Positions 11,204 through 23,543 of a DNA stretch of 64,000 nucleotides are shown here, in pieces. Source of the stretch: Straminergon stramineum (lineage: Eukaryota; Streptophyta; Bryopsida; Hypnales; Calliergonaceae); contig OY987272.1 of NCBI GenBank assembly GCA_963920665.1, positions 16,497,001 through 16,561,000 on the forward strand. Direction: 5' to 3'. The notes under the pieces were generated by a model. The model was not told where the DNA came from, searched no databases, and worked only from the letters and a program-made list of their open reading frames with translations. Made by a program: the position numbers and the translations under genes. Position 1 is the stretch's first letter. Each line of letters opens with the position of its first letter.

Positions 11204-13197
11204 TGGGATGTTTTTGTAGTAAGGTAGTTAAAGATATTTTACATAGTTCTATATAGAAACTTGTAAAATGTATCTCTAGGCAAGTTGTTGTAAGAGTTAC
11301 ATATCTAGGTCCTTTCAAGTTTGGGCCATTTTAATAATTTAGGGAATTTAACTTATTATTATATGTTGAAGCAATCATTATAGTACAAATTGTAGAAAAA
11401 TGACATACTTGAATTATGATCAAGCCATTGTTTATATTGTTCTTTGAATGTTTTTGAGATATTGATGAAGGATGTGAAGTTTGTCCATTTGTCAAGTTTA
11501 TCAAAGATTGGAATGCATGTTGATTAGTTATACTGTTCATGAACTATTCATGTTGTTACCCAATTGGTCAAGTATTTGTTCCGCCTATTTAAAGAACCAT
11601 TAGCAATATATTTGAACTCTTATTGTCTAGATAGCAAGTTGAGGTTACAAATCTTTGTTTTCTCTTGTTTCTAAAAATTTGTTTTTGTCTTTTCTCATTC
11701 TTTGTAGAAATTAAGACTTCAAATACTAGTTATTGTAATAACAAAGATTTTGCAATAGACTTCATGGTTAGACTACTATTCTAGGATGCAACAAAGATAG
11801 ATGAAGGTAAAAATGCTTGAAAATACTAAAATGAAAAACCTTAAAATATGGATAAGATTTTGAAATGGAGATTAGATTTTGGAATTTTTTATACCCTTGG
11901 TATACAAGGATTAGATGATCTTTAGCCTAGGCCAATATACCCAAGTAGTGAATTTCAATGGAAAATAGTTCTAACAAAAGATCCCAACTTTTTGGTGATT
12001 TTTTATAAGGAAATGACTTAGAGGAGAAAAGATTCTTGTTGAATCTTTTTGTTTGTAGCATATGTTTCCATTTTTTAGGCAAGTATATGCCAACATTGCC
12101 CTCTACTTACAATAGTATAGCAATTTAGCATCAAGCAATGAAGCATATGACCAAGTCATCCAACTTTAACATCTTTCCCTTTCTTTACTCCAATTGCAAT
12201 GATTGTAATGATTGTGTAGAAGCTCATGATAGAGTTTGAATTGTGGACTAATGAAAATGAAATATAATTAGGTGAATTTTAAAACTTCAAGATATAAAGC
12301 ATTCCATACTTGACTAAATTTTCTAAACACATCATATCAATAGCAAAAACTACCAACGTAATTATGTGAAAAAATGGATTGAATATGCTTGGAAATGATG
12401 CATAATACCATTGAAGGTCAAAGACCTACACTAATTAATCCTAGTATAATCCATGCCATTTAGCCACTTCAACTAAATGTTTTACTATTTTCTTTCTCTT
12501 TCCATGGACATGAAGCATTAGAGTTAATCATAAAGTGAAACCCAATTTATAGAAGGGATGTAAGAGGAAGATTTAATCCCTGAAATTCTTTCATGTTTAA
12601 AGGCCAAAACTACTTCCAAATACTTGTTCCTAAAGCAAGGTCAAAATCTTCATCAATATTTATTTTTTAACAAATATAACCATAGGATCCTTTGGTTAAT
12701 TTATTCAAATACATTGTCCCAACAATTTAGAGTGAATATCCCAACTAATGGCATATTCAATGTGCCTAAACTTCAAAATATAGGCTTTTCTAGCCCTTCT
12801 AAAAAGTGAAGTTTTGCCTTTCCACATTTTCAGAAAAAAAGAAGAAGTATATACCATAACTTGTGGATTTTATTAAATATTTTGGAAAATGGGTTGCAAA
12901 CATGTGTACAAAATTTTAACCAAAAAAACTTAATATTCATTCAAATAATAATAATAACAATGAATGCGGTACTAAATGAAAGATAAAACTAATATGGCAA
13001 TAAATTTTGGAAGAATTGGATAATTGTTAATCTTAAATGTGAGAATGTTCTAATAAACAATTTCTATTCTCTAATTTTATTTTTATTTGAAGATTTTCAA
13101 AATTGAGAGTAAAAGATGACTTTATATGTTGTTTTACTTTCATTCTAAGCAAAATTTAACTCGTCATGACTTTTACCTCACTATTTGGAGTTGAATG
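11204..13197. repeat. AT-rich flank after K2
   Basis: Nearly identical to 51,197-52,202 for its first ~1 kb (only scattered single changes seen), so that duplication is recent. The part after about 12,200 has no second full copy here. No gene seen. Confidence 0.65.
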
Positions 13198-13477
13198 CAT
13201 TAGATGAGATTTGGGGAAGTAAAGGAGCCATTTTAAGGCTTGTTCCCCATGCTATCCCCGTAGTAGTGAGGGCACGGCTGGCTACTATTACTTGTCATAA
13301 ATACTAATTTTTTTTTTTTTTAAATTAAAAAAATCTAATATGGTCGCCTCCTGACCACATCAGCATGCTATATTGGCGCAATTCACTGAGTTCCCCACTA
13401 CTAGGAACTCGAAGTTCACCGTGTTCCCTACTATTGGGAACTCACAATCTACTAATGGGGCCAAATCTCTTCCAATG
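13198..13477. mobile_element. MITE, CATTAGATG family, copy 1
   Basis: About 280 bp bounded by CATTAGATGAGATTTGG and the inverse form ending CCAAATCTCTTCCAATG. The interior has GTTCCC/GGGAAC pairs and a GC-rich patch (CCTGACCACATCAGCATGC) that recurs in inverse orientation in the copy at 16,092. No clean target duplication was found. Confidence 0.6.
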
Positions 13478-14213
13478 GTTCAAGTATTTTTGAATAGGTA
13501 TCAATCTATACAATTTTAAAAAATTCATTCATTTTATTTTAGAAAATATTTTGTTGTTGTCTAGTTTGACATTGGATTAAAAGAACTTCTAACTTTTGCA
13601 ATATTTATGAGAATGAATGAAACAAAGCTTCACACATAGATTATGATGAGTAGCATTCATCCTAAAAAGTCCATGCAAAAATTTCATATTCTAAAGTCAA
13701 TGGTGTCCGTCCAAGTTTTCAAAAAGATCAAAGTGGGTTTCCTTGGTCCTTTTGGGTTTAACTAAAATAGTACAAAAGAAACACAATACCAAACTCCATT
13801 AGACCAAGTTGAGGTGCTTCAAGGAATTTCATCTTGTGTTTTTCTCAAACTTGAGCTCCTTATCCCTCATTGCATACACTTTATGATTATTTATATTGTC
13901 TCCTCTCTAATTTAAAAATCAGATTCTTTGAAAAACTATGAGTTTTTGAGAGAAACATGCAATGAATTTGGTACACATACAATGTTATTATAGTGATCAA
14001 ATTTCACCATAAGTGTATATTGTAGAATAGATAACAACATTGAAACATAGAATTCATGTCATCCTACATGTAGAAATGTGAGATAAGGGTTCTTCACCTT
14101 CAATTTACAATTATTTACTCACTTTTAGGAATTCTTAAGATTTTTTAAGCAAAATAGGAATTGATAAGGGAAACTTCAATTTTATAATCTTCAAGAATAT
14201 CTACTCCACTTCA
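13478..14213. other. AT-rich DNA without a recognisable gene
   Basis: I see no conserved ORF, repeat terminus or kinase remnant in this stretch. Confidence 0.5.
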
Positions 14214-14781
14214 TGGAATAATGTTGGATGATGGGAGGTTTGCATTTGAGGTATTTAGATGTTGGGGCGACTTACGTAAGTTGATCGACCAAGCCATGCA
14301 AGAGAAGAACAACCAAGGTCCATTGTCCACCATTTCCATATGAATGGCATGGATTTACCTTGCTTGCCAAAACATTATGTTTCACGTTGCAATCAATATG
14401 ACTAAATTACACAAGCACAACATTACTCATAGAGATTTGAAAGTTGCCAATGTCATATGAGTGTTCCATTGGAGTTTTTGGAATGGGATTTTGGAGGGTA
14501 CAAGAGATATTTTTGGCTTTGAAAAATAGATTTGTGCTTCACTTTTAAGAGAAAGTAGATGTATATAGTTTTGACATAATATACTTTGAAGTTGTGACTA
14601 GTTGCATGCCATTTGAAGTTGAACTTGAGGACTGTAGATAAAGTTGTGATTAAAACTACGTAGTGATTTGGATGTGCTATGGAAGGATTTGATTAAGAAA
14701 TGTTGGAATCCAATTCCAAATGAGAGACCTAGTTTTGAAGAAATTTTTTATGTATTTTATATGAGATTTTATACTCTTTGA
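14214..14781 (+). pseudogene. K3: degenerate kinase relic
   Basis: Begins at the GIMLDDG-like segment, runs through CWGDLRKLIDQAMQEKNNQG, then a small insertion (CCATTGTC repeated), a stop (CCATATGA), a recognisable HKHNITHRDLKVANV catalytic-loop region, a deletion that joins it to ECSIGV, and a tail resembling RCWNPIPNERPSFEEI. The histidine-arginine-aspartate is readable but frameshifts and deletions are many. Oldest-looking kinase copy of the window. Confidence 0.8.
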
Positions 14782-15521
14782 TGAGTTACCCTTGTGAAAA
14801 TTTAGTTGTAGATATTTTACATTGTTCTATATAGCAACTTGTTAGATATAATTGTATGCAAGATTTTATAAGAGTTCCTTCTCTAGGTCCCTTTATGTTC
14901 ATTCCATTGAAATGATTCAAGGTACTTCACTTGTTATTATGTATTGAAGCAATAGTTATGGTATCTACTATAGAATATTAGATTTATTGAATTATGAGAA
15001 AGCCATTGTTTCAATGGTTATTTGAATCTTTTCAAGAGATTGATGATAGATGTCAAGTTTGTCCATTTGCCATGTTTATCAAAGATTGGAAAGCATGATA
15101 CATGATTAGTTATTTTGTTCATGAACTATTCATGTTGTTATCTTTCTTGTCAAGTTTTTATTCAACCTATTTGAATGACCATCAACATGATTTTTGAACT
15201 TTTATTGTCTAGCAAGTAGAGCTTAGGGATCTTTGGTTCCTCCAATAACTTCTTGTGTCTATATAGTTGCTTTTGTATTTTTTCATTTATGCAAAAATCA
15301 AAACTTCACATACTATTTATTGTAATAACCAAAATTTTGCAGTAGACTTCATGGTTGGACTATTCTAGGATACAATGAAGACAAATGAAGTTAAACCTAA
15401 TTGGGAAACAAAAAAGAGAACCTACAAAACATGGTTTTGATTTTGAGGTAGAGATCAAATTTTGAAATTTTGACACCTTCTGTGTACAAGGACTAGATGA
15501 TCTTTAGCCTTGGCCAATAAA
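14782..15521. repeat. 3' flank of K3
   Basis: A diverged copy of the flank after K2 and K1; no gene. It reaches the site CCAATAAA where the CACTA hairpin inserted. Confidence 0.6.
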
Positions 15522-15738
15522 CACTAGAAGAAACCCGCATTTTTGGTGACATGCCTTGATTTTTTGAAATGGATTTTTTGGGATGCCCAATTCAACAAGC
15601 CCATGTTTTTATGTCAAGAAAAACACCAATGTGGTGTTTTTCTTGACATAAAAACATGGGCTTGTTGAATTGGGCATCCCAAAAAATCCATTTCAAAAAA
15701 TCAAGGCACGTCACCAAAAACACAGGCTTCTTATAGTG
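15522..15738. mobile_element. CACTA-type hairpin MITE, 217 bp
   Basis: Starts CACTAGAAGAAACCCGCATT and ends with the inverse of CACTATAAGAAGCCTGTG. The arms of about 105 bp are nearly perfectly complementary around a short centre (CACCAATGTGGTG). The direct AAA on each side is a 3-bp target duplication, as in CACTA/EnSpm elements. Paralogous sites at about 11,930 and 51,925 (GGCCAATATACCCAAGTAG) lack it. The transcript would fold into a long hairpin. Confidence 0.85.
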
Positions 15739-16091
15739 AAACCAAAGTAGTGAATTTCAATAGAAAATAGTTTTAGAAATAGATACCAAGTTTTTGTGTT
15801 GACATTTATTTATCAAATAAAAATGATATGGACAAAAAATAAATTGTTAATGAATATTTTGTTTATAACCTGTGTTTCAATTTTCTGGCAAAAACATGCT
15901 ATCATAATATTGCCCTCTATTAAGAATAGCCTAGCAAATAGTCTTCAAAAAGAGATGAGGCATATAACCAAGTCGTTAAACTTTAACATATTTCACTCTA
16001 TTTGCTCCAATTGCAATGATTGGATAGAAACTCAAGATGATGTATGAATTGTGAACCAATGAAAATAAAACATAATCAATTGAAATTTAAA
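15739..16091. repeat. AT-rich flank between MITEs
   Basis: Diverged copy of the region at 11,940-12,280; no gene seen. Confidence 0.5.
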
Positions 16092-16379
16092 CATTAGATG
16101 AAATATAGCCCCATTAGAAGACTACAAGTTCCCTGCAATGGGGAACTCATTGAACTGCGCCACTTCATCATGCTGATGTGGTCAAGAGGTGACAACGTCA
16201 AATTTTTATTTTTTTTTATGTTCAACTTCTCTTTCAATTTTAGGGCATGTATATATTTGTCTTTATAACAGTTGTCTTTATAACGGTTGACAATAGTAAA
16301 TAGTTCCCTCACTACTGTGGGAACAACGTGGGGAATAGGCCTGAAACGGCCCTCCAAAGTTGCTGAAAAACATCTAATG
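16092..16379. mobile_element. MITE, CATTAGATG family, copy 2 (inverted)
   Basis: About 288 bp with perfect 9-bp inverted ends (CATTAGATG / CATCTAATG). The interior matches the reverse complement of 13,198-13,477, including the CATGCTGATGTGGTCA patch. It interrupts flank that is continuous near 12,270-12,320. Target duplication unclear. Confidence 0.65.
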
Positions 16380-19300
16380 CGTTTAGCATAAAAATGAGTC
16401 AAATTTGAGAAAATTTTCTAAATATATTGTATCAATAGTGGAAACTACCAAAGTAAATCATGTCAAAATTTATTGAGTACAATACGTCTAAGTATCAGAT
16501 GTATAATTACCATTGAACTAAATGTCAAAGAACTTCACTAATTATGATCCATGCCATTCTCCCACTTCAACTAAAGTATAGTAGTAAAAATATAGAAGAT
16601 CATTTCAAAGGTCAAATTGTCTTATGATTTTACTAAAAAAGAAGCCACGATGCTATACTTCAAACTAAGTTGAATCTTTGGAGACACATTCCTATGAAAA
16701 ATATAAAAATACCTAGTTTGACTTACTTATAAGTTCAATCCAATGTTGGGAAAAAATCAAACCAAATTTGAATGAAATTCATCCATTCATTGCTATGAAT
16801 AAAAATTGTTTGACCCTTCACTTTCCACTTTTGAGCTTAAGAAACCTTCTATAATTGTTAGAGTGTCTATTAAATAATGGAGTCATTTGGATTTCCCCTA
16901 CCTAAATGTAATAGTGGAGTCATGTAAGGTCATTGTAGTTTTTAAAAAGAATAGTCTAATGAATATGTTATTTTCTTGTAGAATTTGGTCCATCTTTTTC
17001 CTCCTATTTTTGAAGAAGAGCCATGATGGCTATTATTATATTTAAGTCAAGCAATGAATTCTTGAGTTCATTTATCTAATAAACAAATAACAACTTTTTA
17101 ATTACATGCATGCACATTTTCATCCAAATTTGGCAATGACATCCATGCCTTTATGTACAAATGGATTTTTTTTTAATTATGCTTTTTGAGCACCAAAAGC
17201 AAAGAATTATTCTGAAATAGTGAAGTTTTGTCCTATGCCTCCCTTGGGCAACTTTAGTAGAAGACCTTAAGAAACACATTATTTAAAGTAAGGACACCTA
17301 CTTCACTCCTACTTCACTTGTAATTGCTCAACTATCCCTTGGGTGGATGATAAATGTTTGAAAAGTAACCTTCAATCAGTCATTATTCATTATGAGAACT
17401 TCAAGAAAAATCAAAGAATTTATCAATACCAAGAAGAAAGAGTGATTACTATGAATCAATGAATGAGATGAGTACTAAAGAAATGATAATGATTTCTCAC
17501 AATTTCTGAAAAGGAACCTTGGTATCATCAATTCAAGCACTTTTGTATTAAGGCAATTGAACATGATTGCTATTATCAAAAACATCTTAATTTTTGTTCA
17601 ATCTTCTTGTCAATTCAAAGACACTTCCAAGTTCATAGGCTCTGTGAACACTTCTATGTTAACTATTGACTTACTTCAAAGTGTTGCCAGTGTGAATTTG
17701 TTGATGAGTTGAGCCTACTTCTAGTTGTCAACAATGTTAGCATGATTGATGTGCATGTGCTAACTGTTAGAGAGTTCTCCTTGATTCCATCCAAAAGGGA
17801 ATTGAAGCTCTTGGAGGTCATCTAATTTCAATCCTGGAGTGATTGAACTGCACTATGCTCAATGAAAAACAAAGTTAATTGAAGTTAATTATTGCAAAAT
17901 GAATGTAGAATAATTTTAGAATTTTGATATGTAAACCTCCTAACAAGGTGTGGGTGTCTGTGCACACACTCATTTTTAATCACTTTTAGAAACCAAACAT
18001 TGTATATTTGTTTCTTCCTTGTTAGAAGATATGTTATGTGATGGCCTAACGGATGTGTATTATGGTACACCTACTTTTACAGAAGGCCCATTTTGGTAGG
18101 GACTTTTGCATTCTAAAGCAATTCTAGAGTGGGTGATTTTCTGAGCTTGTGTAGTTATTCTACCTTTCATTACTTTCTCTTATAAATCTTGAAGGCTAGG
18201 TTTTATTAGATTGTCAAACTAGGATGTGGAGATGTAATGAATGATTTGATTTTTGATATCTTCTTGAATGACTATTGAATTTTTTTCATGTTGAGGATGT
18301 TCCATGGAGTACGTGTTGGACTTACTATCCAAAGGAATCCATAGAAAAGCCCAAAGGCAAAAACAAAGGGGAATGACCCCTAAAAGCTCAAAGGAATTTA
18401 TAGAAGCAACAAACATAGTTGCTAGTGTTAGAACATTTTGCTTCCTAAAATTTTTGGTTCGCAAATTAGAGAAGGTCACATTATACCGAATAATTCATTC
18501 TGAGGACAAAAGTTCTAATTTTCAAAGATTTAGTGGTGAATGAATTGAAATTGTCACATGTTTTGAGTTTTGAGTTTGAGGCATTGCACACTCACAAAAT
18601 GGTATGTGCATTCATTGAATAAGATTGTAGAGGGCCACATTTTGGTATATGTTGAAATAGAATATATTTAGAGAGTTTCTCTTCAACTTGCTCTAGAGAC
18701 AGATGATTCATGTAAATCAAGTTTTTGGTTTGTGAAGTTTTTTCCTATAGTAAGCTAAAAATTCAACTTTTTGTCATTAATTCATAAAAGCAAATATTTT
18801 CACAATAAATCCATCATTAATGTACTTTCTTCTAGTTGCAACTTAGAAAGCATTAGAAGAATAATGAACAACTTGCATTCCTTTCTTCAAAAGAAGAGAT
18901 TGCTAATAGAAATCTAGATTTTCCATATAGTGAGTACTCTCTATAGAGGAATTAATGTAAACCCAATTTTGACTTGCAAAATTACCTTTCATGATTTAAC
19001 CTATTCATACCTATCTTGCAAAACTAACCTATTAAATTGATTGTTTTATGCAATCTTGATCCACACACCAAATTTCAATTTCAGAAAACAAAAATTCTAC
19101 TTTTGATAAATTGGCTTGTGTGTTTTTCATTGTGTTACATAATAATTGATTGAAAAATATTGGTCATAGATATTTTTACATTTTATTGTGCAAATATCAA
19201 TGTGCACATCTCACTTTTAAATAAACATCACATTACCAAGGAAAATTTTGACATGAATAGATAATTCAAGGTTAAAGTGTCACTACTCCAAAATGTGTAA

Positions 19301-20094
19301 CCCTTGCTCACACATGCATCCCTTCAACCCTTGGATAGGTTCATCCATTGCAAGAGAAAAACTCAAGATCACAAGGAACTGATCCTATGAATGATATACA
19401 AGGCTTGTGCGAATTCGATGGACTGATGGTCAGATCAATGTCCTAAACAATGGGTACAATAATTTTCGGTAAGGACACCCCAAATCATCACTTCAGTTGA
19501 TTTATTGAGGTACAGTAGAACCAACCATTACCAACTACTTAAGCATTTTGTGCATGATTTGGAGTAGTAGAAGGCATTGTTAAATTTTTGTCCTATATTG
19601 AGAGAAATAGAACCAATGGGCGTTGTCAAATTTTCATAATTTTTTTCCTCAACTACAAATTGTTATGAATTTCAGAAGCCAAAAGTTGGCTTGCACCCAT
19701 CCCCAACACATACATTCTCCCATCACTACTCATCTAAAGATCAATTTGGCTCTCAAACCAAAACAAATGTATCATAACAATGATGGCTAGAAGATGGTGG
19801 GAAACCAAGAAACTAATGGTTACTTACTAGTCATCTTTCTGTTGAATTTCCCATTACCTATTTATTGACTAGAGGGTGTGGTTGGTCATGGGTGGTTCTA
19901 CCATAGTTGTTGTTGTAAAGGTTGTACTCAAACACTAATTTGTCTCATTCATTCGTGTTACAAAAAAAATTTAAACATGGTTACAACTTTTTGCAAGGGA
20001 AGACTAATTTTACCCATTGTATATACATGTTAGTGCTATTCATGTCAAATAAATACCACAAATATCACTAGTAAAAATATTCCTCCCCTATTAA
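16380..20094. repeat. AT-rich unit flank lacking the GC block
   Basis: Follows the same order as 3656-7220, but at 19,441-19,455 (TCCTAAACAATGGGTAC) the GC-richer block of the other copies is missing, and the text runs straight into the spacer at TTTTCGGTAAGGACACCCC. No gene seen. Confidence 0.65.
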
Positions 20095-20346
20095 CCCCTC
20101 AAAGTCCAAGTAGTTTTTGTACATTTTCACAAGTTTGAACTTTGATTGATAGTATGCATTGTACATCAAGCTTATTACATGATGTCAATTGTACTTTTGA
20201 ACTTCCCCGTTCAATATGAACATCATAATATAAAATTCACTTAGATATACTTTTGAGAATTTAGGAAAATGAAACTAAGTTATAACTTTGATTTGTTGAA
20301 TAGGTGAGAGGTCCAAAACAAGTTCCAAAACAAGATCCTTGAAGGG
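20095..20346. mobile_element. Second TTAA-flanked element, 252-bp MITE
   Basis: TTAA at 20,091-20,094 and 20,347-20,350. Termini are CCCCTCAAAGTCC and the inverse of CCCTTCAAGGATC. The paralogous spacers at 8112 and 49,021 lack the insert. The left end begins CCCCTCA like the element at 9731, so the two may be related non-autonomous piggyBac-like elements. Confidence 0.7.
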
Positions 20347-20398
20347 TTAAAAGTTATAGCCATATATAAGTTCATTTCAAAACATGCACTAGGATATG

Positions 20399-20718
20399 TA
20401 TGGTCAATTTCCTTAAAATGGCGGTATTCCACGTGCCATTTTTCAGAAGGGACATCTAGGAAAGGTATAGATTCTTGATATCTAGGACACACATAGATTT
20501 TAGAACTCTAGAACTAGTATAGATTTCATACTGCACGGTCTAAACCATCTACGACGTATCTAGATTTCAGATATCTATGACAAGTGTCGATTTATAACAT
20601 GTGGGACAGATCTAGATTTTAGCCGATGTGGTCTTAACCTTAAAAGTGCCAAAGTAGCGGAATGCCAAAGTACCCTCCAATTTAATGGAATTCCACCATT
20701 TTAATGAAACTGACCATA
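20399..20718. mobile_element. MITE with ~30-bp TIRs, 320 bp
   Basis: The left end TATGGTCAATTTCCTTAAAA is mirrored at the right by the inverse of TATGGTCAGTTTCATTAAAA, and similarity continues inward (TGG.GG.ATTCC). The other spacers read GGATATGTGCAC without it (about 8176, 32,236 and 49,086). The ends can be read as flanked by TA, as in Tc1/mariner, or as a TG duplication. Confidence 0.65.
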
Positions 20719-21179
20719 TGTGCACTAGGTTGTTGTATTTCATTTTTTTACAAAGTCCCAAAGTGGCAATATAAAATGTTATTGCGGTGCTCAAAATTTG
20801 AACATTCATCCACATATTGAATAGAAAATATAACAATAACAAATATTACATGTCCATATTTCTATTTTCATCCCCAATATGATGATTCTACCCAAGATTT
20901 TTGTTTTGATTTGAAGCTTTGTGTTGAAAAGCTTCATAATTTGTTACCATTTTTTAGCCAAACTATTTTTTTCTAGTGCAATTTGGCACTGTAATGCCAA
21001 AAAGAAAAGCCCTGATGTGCACCCATAATCAACATTAACCAATTCCAATCACAAAAATCTAGATATAGGTTAGATAGTCAAGATGTTCACATCTTTAGTT
21101 ATTCAAACAATGCCTCAAGAATGTATGCTTAAGTGTGTTGAAACAAACCATTGTTTACTAATGAGGTAGGGGGCCTTTC
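20719..21179. repeat. AT-rich spacer
   Basis: Matches 32,240-32,760 and the start of the spacer at 8200-8370. The match breaks off near 21,180 where GC-richer sequence begins. No gene. Confidence 0.6.
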
Positions 21180-21599
21180 ACATCTTGTAGGGTGTTGAAA
21201 GTGGTGAAGTATTATCCGAAATTCGGAGGACTACGCTGTCTGAGATTACTCCCTGGAAGACCTCCCTTTTGATAAAATTTGGGTAGAACCTAAGCGAGAC
21301 GGCCTACATAGCCTAGCAGTTGCTGTGGCCTTGTCACAATTCCCAGCTGCTCTACTCCTGAGGGATTTTAATTTATGAGGATATCCAATGAGCACCCTGA
21401 AATGGGTAACTACTGGGTTTCTTCATTCATACATGGGTCTCCATAGGTATGCAGCAACCAAGAGTATGCGAGAGTATATATGCTCGGGTTCCTCTTCTGG
21501 ATACTCTAGAAAATGTAGCTAGTTGAGGTATCCTTGAGAGCCTCTTGAGTAGTAGTATTTACTGGCACCACCAAGAAATTGACACTTTGAGCAATGCAG
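21180..21599 (+). other. GC-richer gene-like fragment upstream of DCD exons
   Basis: Contains short open stretches such as VVKYYPKFGGLRCLRLLPG and LAVAVALSQFPAALLLRDF, and YMGLHRYAATKSMREY near 21,450, separated by stops and possible introns. It immediately precedes two DCD exons, so it could be upstream DCD introns and decayed exons or an unrelated captured fragment. I do not recognise a family. Confidence 0.35.
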
Positions 21600-21890
21600 T
21601 TTTTGGCTCTTGGTATGGCAGGGGGTACGTGGAATTTGTGAGAGAGCTTCAGAATCAACTGGAAGGGCCTCGAGCATGTTGATCGACGACATTGTCATGG
21701 CATGTGGAAGGTGCGTGTTCACTGGAAACACAAAGGACGGCAGTGAATTGTACAGTCCAGAAGTTCTTTCATCCTGTGTTGCACTGGACGTGCTGGATAT
21801 CAACTGAGGTTTCTCTCAAAGTATATTGTGGCTTGCAGTGAGGGAACGACAGCAGGGCTTGCAGTAGCTGCCCACTTAGCAACCTTGGGA
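21600..21890 (+). pseudogene. DCD fragment, two exons with intron (unit II)
   Basis: An exon from 21,600 (acceptor GCAATGCAG) reads GSWYGRGYVEFVRELQNQLEG, then after a frame change LIDDIVMACG, ending at 21,710 before the donor GTGCGT. A 128-nt intron ends GGCTTGCAG at 21,838. The next exon completes the glycine-rich segment (SEGTTAGLAVAAHLATLG). Joined, it matches the family's DDIV.ACGSGGT.AGL.L block that helps hold the PLP phosphate. The exon then breaks off near 21,890 into kinase-leader sequence, so the remaining DCD exons are deleted. Confidence 0.75.
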
Positions 21891-23543
21891 CTGTTAATCT
21901 CAGTTTCAATGCGGCAGTTTCATCTGTCTGCTTGGCATCTTGACACAATAGTCTAATTCAAATTCTTGCGTTATTTTGCGCAATTTCTGTTACATTCCAT
22001 ATAGAGCACATTTTGACTTAGAAGACTTCTAATACATATCGAGTTGTGAACACATAAGGTTCCATTTAAATGGCTGAGGCAGAGTAATTGGAGAGTATCG
22101 AGTGCACCACAATAATACTCTTCACTCAAAATGGGCTCTCAGCGAAACACTACTCTTCCCTTGTCCGAGCATCAAAATTCCATGAAGCAAGCCATGTCCA
22201 TACCAGACAGGGCTCAACTCACACTCTTCAATCAAACTTAACTAACGAAAGATCAAGCCAACAAATGTTTCAGAAAGCACTCTTTCAAAAACAAAATTGC
22301 AAGAATTCCAAATTTCAACAACCGGCATGTAGACTCAGTCGCAGGAATCTACCAACACGGCCACGGAACCACTAACAACCGTTCAAATGTGTCCGTACCA
22401 ACAAGTTATGAGGATTTCATTTTGTAAATTTTGAAAATCTCTTTTCATGACTCCAAATTTCCACAATCTGTCGGAACCAACTAGTTATCAGCAATTGCTC
22501 TAACTTTCCACCGTTGATGCAGGACTCTTCCGCTGTGGGGATGTTCCAATCCATCTGCCAAATTCTTCACGCTGCTCAATGATCCCAGAAATCTTTCAAA
22601 ATCAAATGGAAGGGCTGGATTAAATAAAAGTTGGACTAAGCTGTTGAATCCGCCCGCTGTAGCGACGGAGTCTTCACGCAACCCCAAAGTCCCAAGAGTG
22701 GTGTAGACAAGTGGGCTGTGGTGAACATTGTTGTCCTTCAAACCGTGGCTTTCTCTGGAGAGACCGCCCAGTCGATTCCTTCAACCTCGTCTGTGCTTTA
22801 GCTCTCACCATCTCTCTCTCTTCCTTGTGCAATTCCTGCTGCCGTGAACCAACTTCACCCACTCTTGTTGCAATTCATCGTCCCCACTTGAGCACCTTCA
22901 GTTCTGCCACCCCTCCCTTGCCCAGAGGCCACTCTGTGCAGTAGGGTTTCCGTTTTTGAAATCTCTTGCGGAGTCTTTGATATCGCTATAAGAACCCGCT
23001 GTTGCGATCGCTTGTCGGAGAAGTCGAGTGTTTCCTCTGCGCAGATCCACGAGTCCACTGTCCCCGAGTTTGGGTCAGTGCATATTGTGCTTTGAGAATG
23101 CCTTGTGCGTTCGCTGAGGGTGTGTCGATAGAAAGAATTATTGGTTACCTTGGAGAGATGAGAGGCCAGAGAAGAGTAACTATGAGATCGAGAGCGTCCC
23201 GGGGTGTGGTCTTGGTGCTTAGCTTCGATTAAACGCTGTTGTATGCGTTACAACGTTATATCGCTCTTTGAATTCTATCAGATGAAAAGAAACTTGCTGG
23301 TACTTCTGTGTCGTTGTTGGTGAAGTTAGATTTGAGTTAAGCTTCGGGCCTGGGATTGCTCCGATTGTGTGGGGGAGAGGGTGCTTTGGGTTTTTTTCCG
23401 TTTAGTGAGTCATATTTGATCTTTTGTTTGCAGGAGTGGCGGCAGGGTTTGGCATGTTGGATTTTGGGAGTCCAATTTTCGAAATAAAATTTCACGTTTG
23501 TGTGAATTCAGTGCCTTGGAGAGAAGCTTGAAATCTTGGCGAT
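21891..23543 (+). promoter_or_regulatory. K4 upstream region and leader
   Basis: Same order as in K1: a shared distal block, the TCCACAATCTGTCGGAACC box, pyrimidine-rich stretch, TATA-like CTATAAGA (22,986-22,993), a short GC-rich leader ending GG/GTCAGT (GT at 23,074; K1, K5 and K7 have GTGAGT) and an intron ending TTTGCAG at 23,433. No other gene is visible. Confidence 0.5.
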
